Positions 35,815-44,515 of a DNA stretch of 64,000 nt are shown one piece after another. The translations under genes and the position numbers were made by a program. Position 1 is the first letter of the stretch. Every line of letters begins with the position of its first letter. Below the pieces are notes generated by a model, which did not search any database, was not told the origin of the DNA, and saw only the letters and a program-made list of their open reading frames with translations. This DNA is from DTU052 sp050951725 (lineage in GTDB: Bacteria; Bacillota; Syntrophomonadia; Syntrophomonadales; DTU052): contig JBMNJO010000001.1 in the NCBI GenBank assembly GCA_050951725.1, positions 1,244,580-1,308,579 on the forward strand, read 5' to 3'.

Positions 35815-38031
35815 ATGGAAAGCGGTGTGGTTTTGGAAGGTCTTTTGTTGCCCAATCTAAGGTGTAGCTCGCAAAAACGGCCAGTAATCGGCACTTTATT
35901 CGAATTTGCTGGGGCTTTGTTCTTTTGCCTGGTTGCTTCGTGGATGCTGTTTCCGGTCTGGTTTACCCGGGTCAACATTTTTCATACTTTCAGTGAACTG
36001 TTCTGCGTATTTATTGCCCTGACGGCTTTTGTTATCATCTGGTATACTTACGAGCAGAATACCACAGTCAACCTGCTGGTCGGGGTCGGATTCCTGGTTG
36101 TGGCCTGCTGTGACATATTTCATGTTTATTATTTTTTTAACCACCAGCCAAACCCGCCCCAGGCTTTCAACCTCTCCACCTGGTACTGGCTCTGCGGCCG
36201 ACTGACAGAAGCGGTCCTCATCTTCGCCGTAACGATTAACGCCCTTCATTTACGGATCAGGAAATACTACCTATTAATCGGGGTTGTTGGATTTAACCTG
36301 CTGATGGTGTTGATTATCAGCGGCTATTCCACCATTCTCCCGCTGCTGGTAGTAGAAGGCCAAGGTTTCACTGGCATCAAGATGGCGCTGGAGTTCCTGA
36401 TTATCTTCATCTTTGTGGTCACTCTGGTGAGGCTGCTGCCCCGGATCAAAGACCGGGATATCCTCACATACCGCTACATCTTTCTCGCCCTGCTGCTTTC
36501 AGTTCCCTGTGAGCTATGTTTTGCCCTGATCATAGGTCCGCCTGGTTTTACCAACATTCTCGGCCACCTGCTGAAGGTTGTATCTTATTATTGCCTGTTC
36601 CGGGGCATCGTTCTGAGTGCCCTTACCTATCCTTATCTGAAACTGGAAAAGGCCGGCGAGTATCTGGAGCGGGTTCTTAACAACCTGCCTGAAGCCATAC
36701 TTACTTATGACCGGAAATCAACTTTGACCTTTGCCAATCAGAGAGCCGGTCAGATATTAGGCTGCGAACCCCAAGAATTAATCGGTCTGAGTGCGCAGGA
36801 AATAGTCACCATGTTCTCCCGGGTTGAGCTGGGGGAGATCGGCTGGAATCTAGAATCCAAACATAACCTGATCGAAATTACCAACCGGCAGGGTGAGCGG
36901 ATAAAGTTGAAAATGGACACGGAGAACCTGCAGGACGATGGCCTGATCTGCCGGTTGGATGAGGCCAAGCTGGAGCAGGAGATTATCAACCTCCATCTGC
37001 AGACCCAGACCATCCTGAATTCGATCAATAACCTGGTTGTCATGATGGATATCCATCATCGGGTGGTGATGTGCAACACTCTCTGGGAAGAGAAAGTTGA
37101 GATGCCTTCCGGCTTAATGGTGGGACTTAACATCGAACGTTTGAACAGCCTGCTTCAGTTCAGCGATCCTGATATCGCTTATCAGACTTTGCGTGGCCGT
37201 AAGCTCTCGAGGGAGGTCTCCCTGACCACGTTTGCGGGCAAGCGTCTGGAACTCCGTTGTGATTCCGCCCCCATACTCAATGTGGATGGGGAGATTATTG
37301 GCGCCATATTTATCTGTTTCGACATCACCGAAATGCGCAAACAGCAAACAATCAGCCAGCAGCAGGAAAAACTGGCAGTGCTGGGGGAGATGGCAGCCGG
37401 AATCGTTCACGAAATCAGAAATCCGCTGACAACTGTCAAGGGGTTTATGCAGTTGATTTCCGCCCGGACTGAGGACGAAATCTGCCGGGAGTACGCGGAT
37501 CTGGTCCGAACCGAGGTTGATGAGGTGAACCAGGTAGTCTCTGATTTCCTGACCTTTGCCCGGCCCCGGAAACCATCTCTGAAAGAGACTTCATTGAATC
37601 AGCTGATCCGTTCAATTAGTTCCTTTTGGAAGGGTCAATTATCCCTGCAGGGAATTCTATTGGAGGTCAGCCTCATGGACGAAGAAAAGCCGGTGATGAT
37701 CGACCCGGGCCAAATCAGACAGGTTTTGATGAACATGGTAAAGAATGCAATCGATGCACTAACCACAGCTGAAAACCCCCGGATCAGTCTCATAGTGGGA
37801 TATGACATCTATACCCAGCGGATGACTGTGACCGTGGCCGACAACGGAGTGGGTATGGATGAAGAGGGACTTTCCAAATTGGGTACCCCGTTCTATACAA
37901 CCAAAGACCGGGGAACCGGACTGGGGATGGGTATCTGCTATCAGATCGTCAAAGAACACGACGGCATCATAATGGTAGAAAGCGAACCCGGTAAAGGCAC
38001 CACAATTACTATCAGCCTGCCGGCAGCGTGA
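35815..38031 (+). CDS. Membrane sensor histidine kinase (MASE3-PAS-PAS)
   Basis: A 738-residue sensor kinase. About seven hydrophobic segments between residues 22 and 275 form a MASE3-type membrane sensor (VNIFHTFSELFCVFIALTAF, CDIFHVYYFF). Two PAS domains follow (about 285-385 and 395-515). The phosphoacceptor is His532 in GEMAAGIVHEIRNPL, and a HATPase domain (about 630-738) has an N-box VLMNMVKNAIDAL and G-boxes DNGVGM and GTGLGMGI. The general design matches sporulation-type orphan kinases of Firmicutes that feed a phosphorelay; no response regulator is adjacent. The ATG at 35815 lacks a strong ribosome binding site, so the true start could be slightly downstream. Confidence 0.9.
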   Translation: MESGVVLEGLLLPNLRCSSQKRPVIGTLFEFAGALFFCLVASWMLFPVWFTRVNIFHTFSELFCVFIALTAFVIIWYTYEQNTTVNLLVGVGFLVVACCDIFHVYYFFNHQPNPPQAFNLSTWYWLCGRLTEAVLIFAVTINALHLRIRKYYLLIGVVGFNLLMVLIISGYSTILPLLVVEGQGFTGIKMALEFLIIFIFVVTLVRLLPRIKDRDILTYRYIFLALLLSVPCELCFALIIGPPGFTNILGHLLKVVSYYCLFRGIVLSALTYPYLKLEKAGEYLERVLNNLPEAILTYDRKSTLTFANQRAGQILGCEPQELIGLSAQEIVTMFSRVELGEIGWNLESKHNLIEITNRQGERIKLKMDTENLQDDGLICRLDEAKLEQEIINLHLQTQTILNSINNLVVMMDIHHRVVMCNTLWEEKVEMPSGLMVGLNIERLNSLLQFSDPDIAYQTLRGRKLSREVSLTTFAGKRLELRCDSAPILNVDGEIIGAIFICFDITEMRKQQTISQQQEKLAVLGEMAAGIVHEIRNPLTTVKGFMQLISARTEDEICREYADLVRTEVDEVNQVVSDFLTFARPRKPSLKETSLNQLIRSISSFWKGQLSLQGILLEVSLMDEEKPVMIDPGQIRQVLMNMVKNAIDALTTAENPRISLIVGYDIYTQRMTVTVADNGVGMDEEGLSKLGTPFYTTKDRGTGLGMGICYQIVKEHDGIIMVESEPGKGTTITISLPAA

Positions 38032-38035
38032 GGAC

Positions 38036-38072
38036 TGGGACAGGGGGACAGGTTGTGTGTCCCCCTGTCCCA
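38036..38072. terminator. Bidirectional terminator of GGGACAGGGGGACA type
   Basis: A perfect 15-bp inverted repeat (38036-38050 with 38058-38072, 7-base loop) between convergent kinase and acyl carrier protein genes. It lacks a clear U-tract. The GGGACAGGGGGACA wording is of the repetitive kind common between Firmicute genes, so it may be a repeat reused as a terminator. Confidence 0.6.
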
Positions 38073-38076
38073 CTGT

Positions 38077-38334
38077 CTACTTTTCCTGCAGGCGCTGTTC
38101 GATGTACTCTACCATCTGCCTGACCGTTTTCAGGTCCCGGGCGGTTTCTTCTGGAATCTCGATACTATACTTATCCTCCAACTGCATCAGGATCTCGACT
38201 ACGTCCAGAGAATCTGCATCCAGGTCCGCACCGAATTTTGCATTGATCGACACCTTCTCCTCGTCAACCTCCAGGACCTCCAAAATCACGGCTTTGATCA
38301 CCCGGTAAAGCGCCACGGAATTCTTCTCTCTCAT
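38077..38334 (-). CDS. Acyl carrier protein
   Basis: An 85-residue acidic helical carrier protein. The attachment site for 4'-phosphopantetheine is Ser42 in GADLDADSLDVVEI, the standard ACP signature. Length and the LEDKYSIEIPEE segment match AcpP-type proteins. GGGAGGAG lies 5 bases before the ATG. It is not beside fatty-acid synthesis genes (fabF, fabG and others are absent here), so it may be an additional specialised ACP rather than the housekeeping one. Confidence 0.9.
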   Translation of the reverse strand: MREKNSVALYRVIKAVILEVLEVDEEKVSINAKFGADLDADSLDVVEILMQLEDKYSIEIPEETARDLKTVRQMVEYIEQRLQEK

Positions 38335-38684
38335 AATCTCTCCTCCCTCATAGCCCCGTCAGACAAATACAAGAGTGTATCTAAGCCTGATTAATATGAT
38401 GATTTGGTCTAGAATATTCCGTCAATTATTCTACGCCACCGGTTATCTGACCTGCCTGGTTGCAATTTTTTTTGCTATCAACTCGTAACTTGGCAACCGC
38501 AACCTGGAACGGTGCGCTGCGGCTCGACCACGGAATCCACGGCCTGATTAATCCGGTGACGATAAACCTTCGCAAAAAAACAGGATCAGGGAAATTTCCG
38601 GATCCTGTCTTTACTTCTTTATTTACAGCTTGTTTCTCTAATAGAGACTGTTTAGGACCGCTTCCCAAAGCCGGACAAACATTC
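38335..38684. other. Gap upstream of the acyl carrier protein gene
   Basis: Contains the strong terminator (38574-38609) of the upstream minus-strand hypothetical gene and presumably the ACP promoter. A 90-codon minus-strand open frame crosses the terminator and is not credible as a gene. Confidence 0.4.
38574..38609 (-). terminator. Strong terminator with seven T
   Basis: On the minus strand, ACAGGATC and GATCCTGT arms enclose an inner GGAAATTTCC dyad and are followed by seven T. It lies about 75 bases after the stop of the 145-residue hypothetical gene. Confidence 0.85.
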
Positions 38685-39122
38685 TCAGGCGTTGACATTC
38701 AGCGGGTCCAGTACGTCGTAGATGTATAACGTGATCTGGTCCTTGATCTGATTTATCTGTTCAATCCCGGTTTGGAACGGGAACAGTACCAGAATTTCGT
38801 GACGTCCAAACTGACCCGTGCCCTGCACCGCAAAGGCTACCAGCTGATGCTCGTCGAGCTTGGTGATGATCGGCCGCAGTTGCTCAAAGAACACCACGAA
38901 GGGACGGGTGTCCTCTCCGGTATGGCCCGGGTGTTCAATCTCGGTTACCAGGGCAGCGGCGTATATGCCATCCAGGTCTACCAGGCGGGGGAGCCAATGG
39001 TAGTCAGTTATCTCCTGAAACAGCCTGACAAACCACCTGCGGACCGGTGACGGCACTCCGGGTGAGATCGCACCAGCCCTATCTGATACGTAATTAAGCA
39101 CATTTGAATCTGTGGTGTTCAT
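38685..39122 (-). CDS. Hypothetical protein
   Basis: A 145-residue soluble protein of unknown function (MNTTDSNVLNYVSDRAG...). GGGAGG stands 6 bases before the ATG at 39122 and a strong terminator follows, which supports this strand over the overlapping 92-codon plus-strand frame (TTG start, no ribosome binding site). The central part alternates hydrophobic residues as in a beta-sheet domain (PFVVFFEQLRPIITKLDEHQLVAFAVQGTG, HEILVLFPF). No motif is recognised. Confidence 0.65.
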   Translation of the reverse strand: MNTTDSNVLNYVSDRAGAISPGVPSPVRRWFVRLFQEITDYHWLPRLVDLDGIYAAALVTEIEHPGHTGEDTRPFVVFFEQLRPIITKLDEHQLVAFAVQGTGQFGRHEILVLFPFQTGIEQINQIKDQITLYIYDVLDPLNVNA

Positions 39123-39745
39123 TTCCAGCCTCCCATTGCTTCCGCAACCTGGTCCGGGCCTGGGCAGGCTTTCTGGAGCAAACACCCTGGCAAGCAACCC
39201 GGCATTCGGGTCGATGTGCTTGGTAGATAAGTCCGAAGCGATTTTTTATCAGAGGATGCATTCTCCGGCGGCTTTTAACCAGCCTCAAGATACACCAAAC
39301 GTCTGATAACGAAAGCTTTTAACCAGACTAAGGCCAAATTGCGCGAATTACTGGCGATATGCCCTGTAAATAAGTATGCCCCCAAAAATTTGTCATCATA
39401 CTACAGCATAGTTTCGCAGGTGACAGTTGATACACATATTGAAAAATTTAGGCGGGGACTAGAACTGTGAGCCGAGTTAGCAGGGAACATTGACAGGAAA
39501 TGAGGGTAACGTGCAATAGGTTCATGGCGGGATATCGTACGCTTAGGCAGATGAGCCTGTCAGTCATCGTGGTTAAAACAGTCATAGGTCGACCGGACAC
39601 CTGCCAGTAATTACTGATTCTGGGCCACCTGGCACCGTTGTCGGTGGTAATATGTGGCTTAAACATAATTCCCCTTGTACCATGTGGTAAAATGAGAAAA
39701 CCCCGGGTAGCACGGTGACTTTCCCGAAAAGAAAGGAACAGCTTT
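39123..39745. other. 623-base gene-poor stretch
   Basis: No convincing gene. Open frames on either strand lack ribosome binding sites and show biased composition. The minus frame at 39448-39885 contains FKPHITTDNGARWP, faintly like an integrase D-N-G motif, but it runs through the start of the membrane protein gene. The promoter of the 39746 gene probably lies near 39680-39710 (TAAAAT). Confidence 0.35.
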
Positions 39746-40171
39746 ATGGAAACAGTATTGATTATGGTTTCGAGGATTATCAACTTCCTGCATGATTTTA
39801 TTGTGGGGATGATGCGGCAGAGCGGCACCACCATCACTGACAAGGAACTGCACTTCTGGGTTATTGGGTTGATCGGTATGATCATCTTCTTCAGCAGCTA
39901 CGCCGCCTTCAAGTACCTGCAGCGGTGGGGAATAGGTTCAGTCTCCTTCGTTTTCACCGGGATAATTGTAACCATCCTGGCCGTCGGCATCGAGGTTGAA
40001 CAGTATATAACCGGCAGAGGCAGTATGGAGGCCTTCGATGTTCTTGCCGGGGTTGCCGGGTTCCTGGCTCTCTTCCTGGTCTACTGTCTGATCCTTCTCA
40101 TCGGGCGTCTGTTGCAGGCGTTGGGGCGCAAGATCAGCCAACGGAAGAAGAACCGGGTCTGGCGGGAATAA
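39746..40171 (+). CDS. Small membrane protein, VanZ-like
   Basis: A 141-residue membrane protein with three hydrophobic segments (about residues 36-58, 66-82, 98-122) and a basic C-terminus (GRKISQRKKNRVWRE). The pattern KELHFWVIGLIGMI ... GIEVEQYITGRGSMEAFDVLAGVAGFL recalls VanZ-like proteins (a conserved D-K/E-x-x-H helix and an E-x-x-Q...R...D-x-x-A helix), but the protein is short and the match is only by eye. AAAGGA lies 8 bases before the ATG. It is upstream of, and separate from, the nucleotidase gene. Confidence 0.75.
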   Translation: METVLIMVSRIINFLHDFIVGMMRQSGTTITDKELHFWVIGLIGMIIFFSSYAAFKYLQRWGIGSVSFVFTGIIVTILAVGIEVEQYITGRGSMEAFDVLAGVAGFLALFLVYCLILLIGRLLQALGRKISQRKKNRVWRE

Positions 40172-40386
40172 GAGGAGTGAAGATTATAGCTCCCTTTTTG
40201 TCCAGATTCTACCTTTCATTGGCACCATCATGTTTCGGAGCCATTTCTCCAAAAAAAGGATTTTCGTGAGTCTTGATGAAATAGGAATAGGAAGTCATTG
40301 GAAGGGCGGAATCTTTTTGTGCCTGTCCAATCATTTCGGAGTTGACCCGCATTTATGAGAGAAGGATTTTTGAGGGGGCGGTATGT

Positions 40387-42354
40387 TTGACACGAAATGG
40401 TTTATGGGGCCGCTTGGCTGTGCTTCTGCTGGCTGTAATGCTTATGGCCACGGTGTTACCACCCATGGGAAGCGCAGTCCCGGCACAGAGCCATCAACTG
40501 ACCATCCTGTTTACTCACGATCTGCACTCCCGTTTTGATCCTTATGAGGTGGTCAATGACCAGGGCCAGGTGGAACTGCGGGGAGGCCTGGCACAGCTGG
40601 CAAGCATTATTGAGCGGGAAAGGAAGGCGAAGCCCGGTCGGGTGCTGGTAGTTGACGGAGGAGATTTCAGCATGGGCACCCTCATACATACCCTTTTTGA
40701 AACCGAGGCAGCCGAGCTGCGAATGATGGGTAAATTGGGTTATGACGCCACGACCTTTGGCAATCATGAACTGGATTTCGATACCTCGGGTCTGGCAGCA
40801 ATGCTTATGGCAGCCAGGGAATCGGGAGGACCCCTGCCAAGGTTGGTATCCGCCAACGTGGGGGTTAAACCGGACCGGGTTGCCCAGAGCGGATTGCAGG
40901 CAGCATTGGATTCATTTCCAGTCAAACCATACACGGTAATCGATAAAGCTGGAATTCGCATTGGCGTTTTCGGCCTGCTGGGCAAAGATGCGACTATCGA
41001 CTTGATCTGGGATGAAGACGTTCAGGTTGCAGACCCGATAACAACCGCCAAACAGATAGTAAAGCAGCTGCAGGAAAAGGAAAAGGTAGATCTTATTGTA
41101 TGCCTGTCACATGGCGGCACCGAGGCAAAGGGTAATTCGGAGGACGAGATCCTGGCCGAACAGGTGCCCGAGATCGATTTTATTGTCAGCGGCCACACCC
41201 ATACTACCTTGGCCCAGCCGATTATCAAAGGCAGCACAATAATCGGTTCGGCCGGTTGTTTTGGGAGCTATCTGGGCATTTTGAGGCTTGATTGCCAGCC
41301 CGGGCAGCGCCCGGCCCTGGTGAGCTACCAGTTGGAAGAGATCACCGGAGAATTGACCCCGATGCCGGCGATACAAGCTGAGATAAACCGGTATAAGAGG
41401 ATGGTCGACCGCCAATTCCTGGCGGAATCCGGCTACACTTATGACCAAATCCTGGCCGAGGCAGATTACAGTATGGAGTCATATGTTTCCATGATGGAGT
41501 CCCGGGTTGAATCCGGACTGGGCGATCTGATTGCTGATTCTTTCCGGGCCGCGGTAAGAGAAGCAGAAGGAGACACCGGAGACTATCTGCACATGGCGGT
41601 ACAACCCGTGGGTGAAATCCGAGCGTCTCTAACAGCGGGCAACCTGGAGGTGGATGAAGTCTTCCAGGTGCTTTCGCTGGGGCAGGGCCCTGACAAGACT
41701 ATCGGCTACCCCCTTGTTAGCTGCTATCTGACTGGCAAGGAGATTAAGAACTGCTTGGAAACCCAGTCAACCATGGCACCGTTGAGTTTCAAGTACAGTC
41801 TCCAGGTTTCCGGCATAACTTTTCGGTATAACCCCAACCGGGTGCCCTTTGACCGGATATACGACACCCGGATCAGTACACCGGACGGCGGTTACGAGCC
41901 CATACAGCCCAATCGTCTATACCGCGTCTGTACCAGTTATATGACAGCGGTTATGCTCAGCAAAATGGGTGACGTATCTTTCGGTATCATTACAGCGACC
42001 CCCAAAGATAAAACAGGTCAGCCGATAACCGACCTTGCTGATGCCGTTATCGACGCCGATCCTGATCTTCCCGGAGTGCAGGAGCTGAAGGAATGGCGGG
42101 CCCTGGCGGATTACCTGGCCGCCCAGCCAGACCTGGATGGCAACGGCATTGCCAATCTCCCTGCCAACTACCGCCAGCCCGAAGGGCGCTACCAGGCAGT
42201 ACCCTCCTGGAACCCGGTGGACCTTTTCCGTGGGACTACCTACATCACCTGGGGCTTGTTAACCGGGTTGATCATTGTCTTAGGACTCTCTTTCCTGGCC
42301 GTAAGAGGGATCACCCGCCGGCTAAGACGCAGAGGTGAGACTACCGGGTTGTAG
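40387..42354 (+). CDS. Membrane-anchored 5'-nucleotidase / metallophosphoesterase
   Basis: A 655-residue exported enzyme of the UshA/5'-nucleotidase family, expected to dephosphorylate nucleotides or related esters outside the cell. A signal peptide (RLAVLLLAVMLMATVLPPMGSAVPA) is followed by the calcineurin-like domain with metal motifs THDLHSRF, DGGDFSMGT, GNHELDF, CLSHGG and SGHTHT, then the 5'-nucleotidase C-terminal substrate domain (about residues 360-560). A C-terminal membrane helix (TWGLLTGLIIVLGLSFLAV) with a basic tail anchors it. The frame is open from a TTG at 40342, but the TTG at 40387 has GAGGGGG about 8 bases upstream and places the signal peptide at the N-terminus, so it is preferred. 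Confidence 0.88.
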   Translation: MTRNGLWGRLAVLLLAVMLMATVLPPMGSAVPAQSHQLTILFTHDLHSRFDPYEVVNDQGQVELRGGLAQLASIIERERKAKPGRVLVVDGGDFSMGTLIHTLFETEAAELRMMGKLGYDATTFGNHELDFDTSGLAAMLMAARESGGPLPRLVSANVGVKPDRVAQSGLQAALDSFPVKPYTVIDKAGIRIGVFGLLGKDATIDLIWDEDVQVADPITTAKQIVKQLQEKEKVDLIVCLSHGGTEAKGNSEDEILAEQVPEIDFIVSGHTHTTLAQPIIKGSTIIGSAGCFGSYLGILRLDCQPGQRPALVSYQLEEITGELTPMPAIQAEINRYKRMVDRQFLAESGYTYDQILAEADYSMESYVSMMESRVESGLGDLIADSFRAAVREAEGDTGDYLHMAVQPVGEIRASLTAGNLEVDEVFQVLSLGQGPDKTIGYPLVSCYLTGKEIKNCLETQSTMAPLSFKYSLQVSGITFRYNPNRVPFDRIYDTRISTPDGGYEPIQPNRLYRVCTSYMTAVMLSKMGDVSFGIITATPKDKTGQPITDLADAVIDADPDLPGVQELKEWRALADYLAAQPDLDGNGIANLPANYRQPEGRYQAVPSWNPVDLFRGTTYITWGLLTGLIIVLGLSFLAVRGITRRLRRRGETTGL

Positions 42355-42428
42355 TGAGAGTGTCATGTCTACCCGGATGAGACAGGCACATTGGCTGCCC
42401 GCCACGGATGAAACCCTTCAACAACAAA

Positions 42429-42455
42429 GCCGGGTGTCCGCGAAGAACACCCGGC
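42429..42455. terminator. Hairpin between nucleotidase gene and ligase remnant
   Basis: GCCGGGTGT ... ACACCCGGC, a perfect 9-bp stem with a 9-base loop. It serves as a probable terminator; on the minus strand it is followed by TTTGTTGTT. Confidence 0.5.
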
Positions 42456-42483
42456 CTGTTGCGAGCGAGTTATTATTGATTCC

Positions 42484-42663
42484 TCATATACTGAACTCCT
42501 TTTCAACTTCCTGCCGCAGAAGTTTCTTCCCGGTCTTGCCCAACGGAGTTATAGGCAGCACATACCGGAAAACATACTGGCGGGAGATTTTGTAATCCAC
42601 CAGGTATTCCCTCAGGTATTTCCGGATCGCCTCTCCGCCCAGGGCAGCCCCCGGTTTGGGCAT
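42484..42663 (-). pseudogene. C-terminal remnant of an acyl-CoA ligase
   Basis: A 59-codon minus-strand frame reads MPKPGAALGGEAIRKYLREY then LVDYKISRQYVFRYVLPITP then LGKTGKKLLRQEVEKEFSI. This is the end of an AMP-dependent acyl-CoA synthetase, including the conserved catalytic lysine region PLGKTGKK. The rest of the ~550-residue enzyme is absent; the di-haem cytochrome gene starts its terminal part 15 bases upstream. A rearrangement has therefore truncated a fatty-acid activation gene. Confidence 0.75.
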
Positions 42664-42677
42664 CCGGGTTGTTCGTC

Positions 42678-44072
42678 CTAAATTGATTTCAGAAATTCAA
42701 CCAAATCCTTCTTCTCCTGTTCGGCCAGGTTAAGTTTAAATACGGTGTTGTAGTGCTCGATTACTTCCTTTAGATCGGTAAAACGTCCATCATGAAAGAA
42801 ACCGCCTTTTTGGTGAGTCCAAAGCCCGTTGAGTGGTGAAGTCCGGTATCGGTTGTCAGGAGACCTGTCGGCCTGGAAAGCATCAATTCCCATCTCTTCA
42901 GGAGTATGCATATTCCAGCCCGGTTCACTGTATACGGGGGGCACATGACACCGGGCACACATCGCTTTTTCGTTGAACAGCTTTTCGCCCCGTTGGGCGG
43001 CCTTTTTATCAAAACTATTCTTCGGGGCCGGGGGAGCATTAAGTGCTAACTGGTATACATGCAGATCTGCCAGTTTTGGTGTGACCAGATCCGGTTTGTT
43101 TCTTATGTTCCAATCCCCGGTTTTGACGGCAATCGGGTATTTGCTGGGATTATTCAAGCGGGGATCGAAAAAAGTACCTTTGCCTCTCATCTGAGTATTA
43201 GCAACATAGGCATTCCAATGGACTAAAGAACCCCACCCGGTCCAGGTATGCAGGTTAATCCCTGATAGCGAGAAAATCGGGGGAAGCAAAACGGCAGCTG
43301 ATTTTCCATCAGGGGCAAATCCTTTCCCGTCCATGAGAAGCACCGCATCATATTTCCCCGGCCCCCAGCTGGCCAGCACCTTTTTCACTGTGGCCACGTC
43401 AACGCCTAAACGGTCAGCAATTACTTGCAGATTGGGTGCCAGGCTGATGATGGCCCCCACGTTCAAATCCCGGTTGGCCCAACCATCCAGTCGCTTGCCG
43501 ATTCCGGGAGCAAATGAGTCATCTACGGTGGAATGGCAGAGGGCGCACTGGATTCCGATAGAGGAGAGGTTTCCCTTTTTATCAAAGAAACCGGTCAAAC
43601 CAACCACTGCATCGTTCTCGAGGAGAACCAGGGTACTGGCGGGGTCATCAAGATTTACCTTTCCTGCTTTCAAGTCTTTAACCAGGTTCTTGGGAAGAGC
43701 CTCGGCATCAACCTTTAGCCCTACGGCCAGGGCCTGCTTAGGACTGATCCCGGAACCTACCCCGCCCAGCTTTTCTCCGGCGATCGCCCGATGAAGGTTA
43801 AGCGTATCCCCCCAAAAGGCTTCATCACCGAAGGTGTCATAACGAAATATATGCTGCCCCCTTTTTAACCTCTCCAGCATGCTCTTTTCCAAATCAGGTG
43901 CTAAATGAACAGATTCTGGTGCGGGTCTCGACAGCAACTCCTGCAACTGCCCCATGGAAACCGTCGGTTCTGTTTCATCACTCAAGAACACAATTGTTGA
44001 TATAGCAACCAAAACCAGTATAGAGGCTAAAGTAATGGCAATGGGTCTTAGTCGAAAGAATTTAATCCACAT
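42678..44072 (-). CDS. Di-haem c-type cytochrome, cytochrome c peroxidase-like
   Basis: A 464-residue exported protein with an N-terminal membrane anchor (IAITLASILVLVAISTIVFL) and two haem c sites, CALCH (residues 176-180) and CARCH (372-376). The C-terminal RTSPLNGLWTHQKGGFFHDGRFTDLKEVIEHYN is the typical end of di-haem peroxidase/MauG-like proteins. It would sit outside the membrane, reducing peroxide or passing electrons. AAGGGGGGA lies 4 bases before the ATG at 44072; the longer frame (44102) is not supported. Apparently monocistronic. Its spacing between the two sites is longer than in classical peroxidases, so the activity is uncertain. Confidence 0.88.
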   Translation of the reverse strand: MWIKFFRLRPIAITLASILVLVAISTIVFLSDETEPTVSMGQLQELLSRPAPESVHLAPDLEKSMLERLKRGQHIFRYDTFGDEAFWGDTLNLHRAIAGEKLGGVGSGISPKQALAVGLKVDAEALPKNLVKDLKAGKVNLDDPASTLVLLENDAVVGLTGFFDKKGNLSSIGIQCALCHSTVDDSFAPGIGKRLDGWANRDLNVGAIISLAPNLQVIADRLGVDVATVKKVLASWGPGKYDAVLLMDGKGFAPDGKSAAVLLPPIFSLSGINLHTWTGWGSLVHWNAYVANTQMRGKGTFFDPRLNNPSKYPIAVKTGDWNIRNKPDLVTPKLADLHVYQLALNAPPAPKNSFDKKAAQRGEKLFNEKAMCARCHVPPVYSEPGWNMHTPEEMGIDAFQADRSPDNRYRTSPLNGLWTHQKGGFFHDGRFTDLKEVIEHYNTVFKLNLAEQEKKDLVEFLKSI

Positions 44073-44227
44073 AAAATCCCCCCTTATTAAAGGCCCGTTC
44101 AAGATATACCTATTTCAAACTGGTTAGTTTTATGAAAATTTAATGGGGGGTTACGTGGTCGGTGTCCGACAATGGGACACAAATACAAAAAAGCCTTCGT
44201 GTTTCCACCAAGGCTTCTTTTTTTCTA

Positions 44228-44312
44228 TGGTGCGGCAGATGGGACTTGAACCCATACCCCGCGAAGGACACGCCCCTCAAACGTGCGCGTCTGCCGATTC
44301 CGCCACTGCCGC
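44228..44312 (-). tRNA. tRNA-Leu (anticodon GAG), CCA encoded
   Basis: Minus-strand class II tRNA. Acceptor GCGGCAG/CTGCCGC, anticodon stem CACGT/GCGTG with loop TTGAGGG (anticodon GAG), a long variable arm (GTCCTTCGCGG region), T-arm ATGGG-TTCAAGT-CCCAT and encoded CCA at 44228-44230. A decayed copy lies at 46490-46572. Confidence 0.93.
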
Positions 44313-44419
44313 ATATACAGTTTTCGCCGCGGCTCTTGTTCAGCCGCAACTACTATTATATCCACCAATCCCGGCATCGTCAACTCCCTGGTTACCCATG
44401 GGAACAGGATGTAACAGGG

Positions 44420-44493
44420 GGATGGGGGTTCCGCAGGCATGGACATGCCTGCGGAACCCCCATCCAGAGTGTCGGAGGATTGGACGATCCTCC
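44420..44493. repeat. Two adjacent long hairpins
   Basis: A perfect 22-bp inverted repeat (44420-44441 with 44444-44465, two-base centre) is followed by a second hairpin GGAGGAT-TGGACG-ATCCTCC (44474-44493). They lie just after the stop of the SDR gene and may terminate it, although no T-run follows. The 22-bp arm is unusually long for a terminator. Confidence 0.7.
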
Positions 44494-44515
44494 ATTCCCA
44501 CGTGAATCCTGAGGT

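Noticed and set aside
38772..39050. 92-codon plus-strand frame with TTG start
   Set aside because: The opposite strand has an ATG with a strong Shine-Dalgarno site and a strong terminator, so the minus-strand gene is real.
39448..39885. Minus-strand frame with a TDNG motif suggesting an integrase remnant
   Set aside because: Only a few residues resemble an integrase, the frame overlaps the following membrane protein gene, and composition is low quality.
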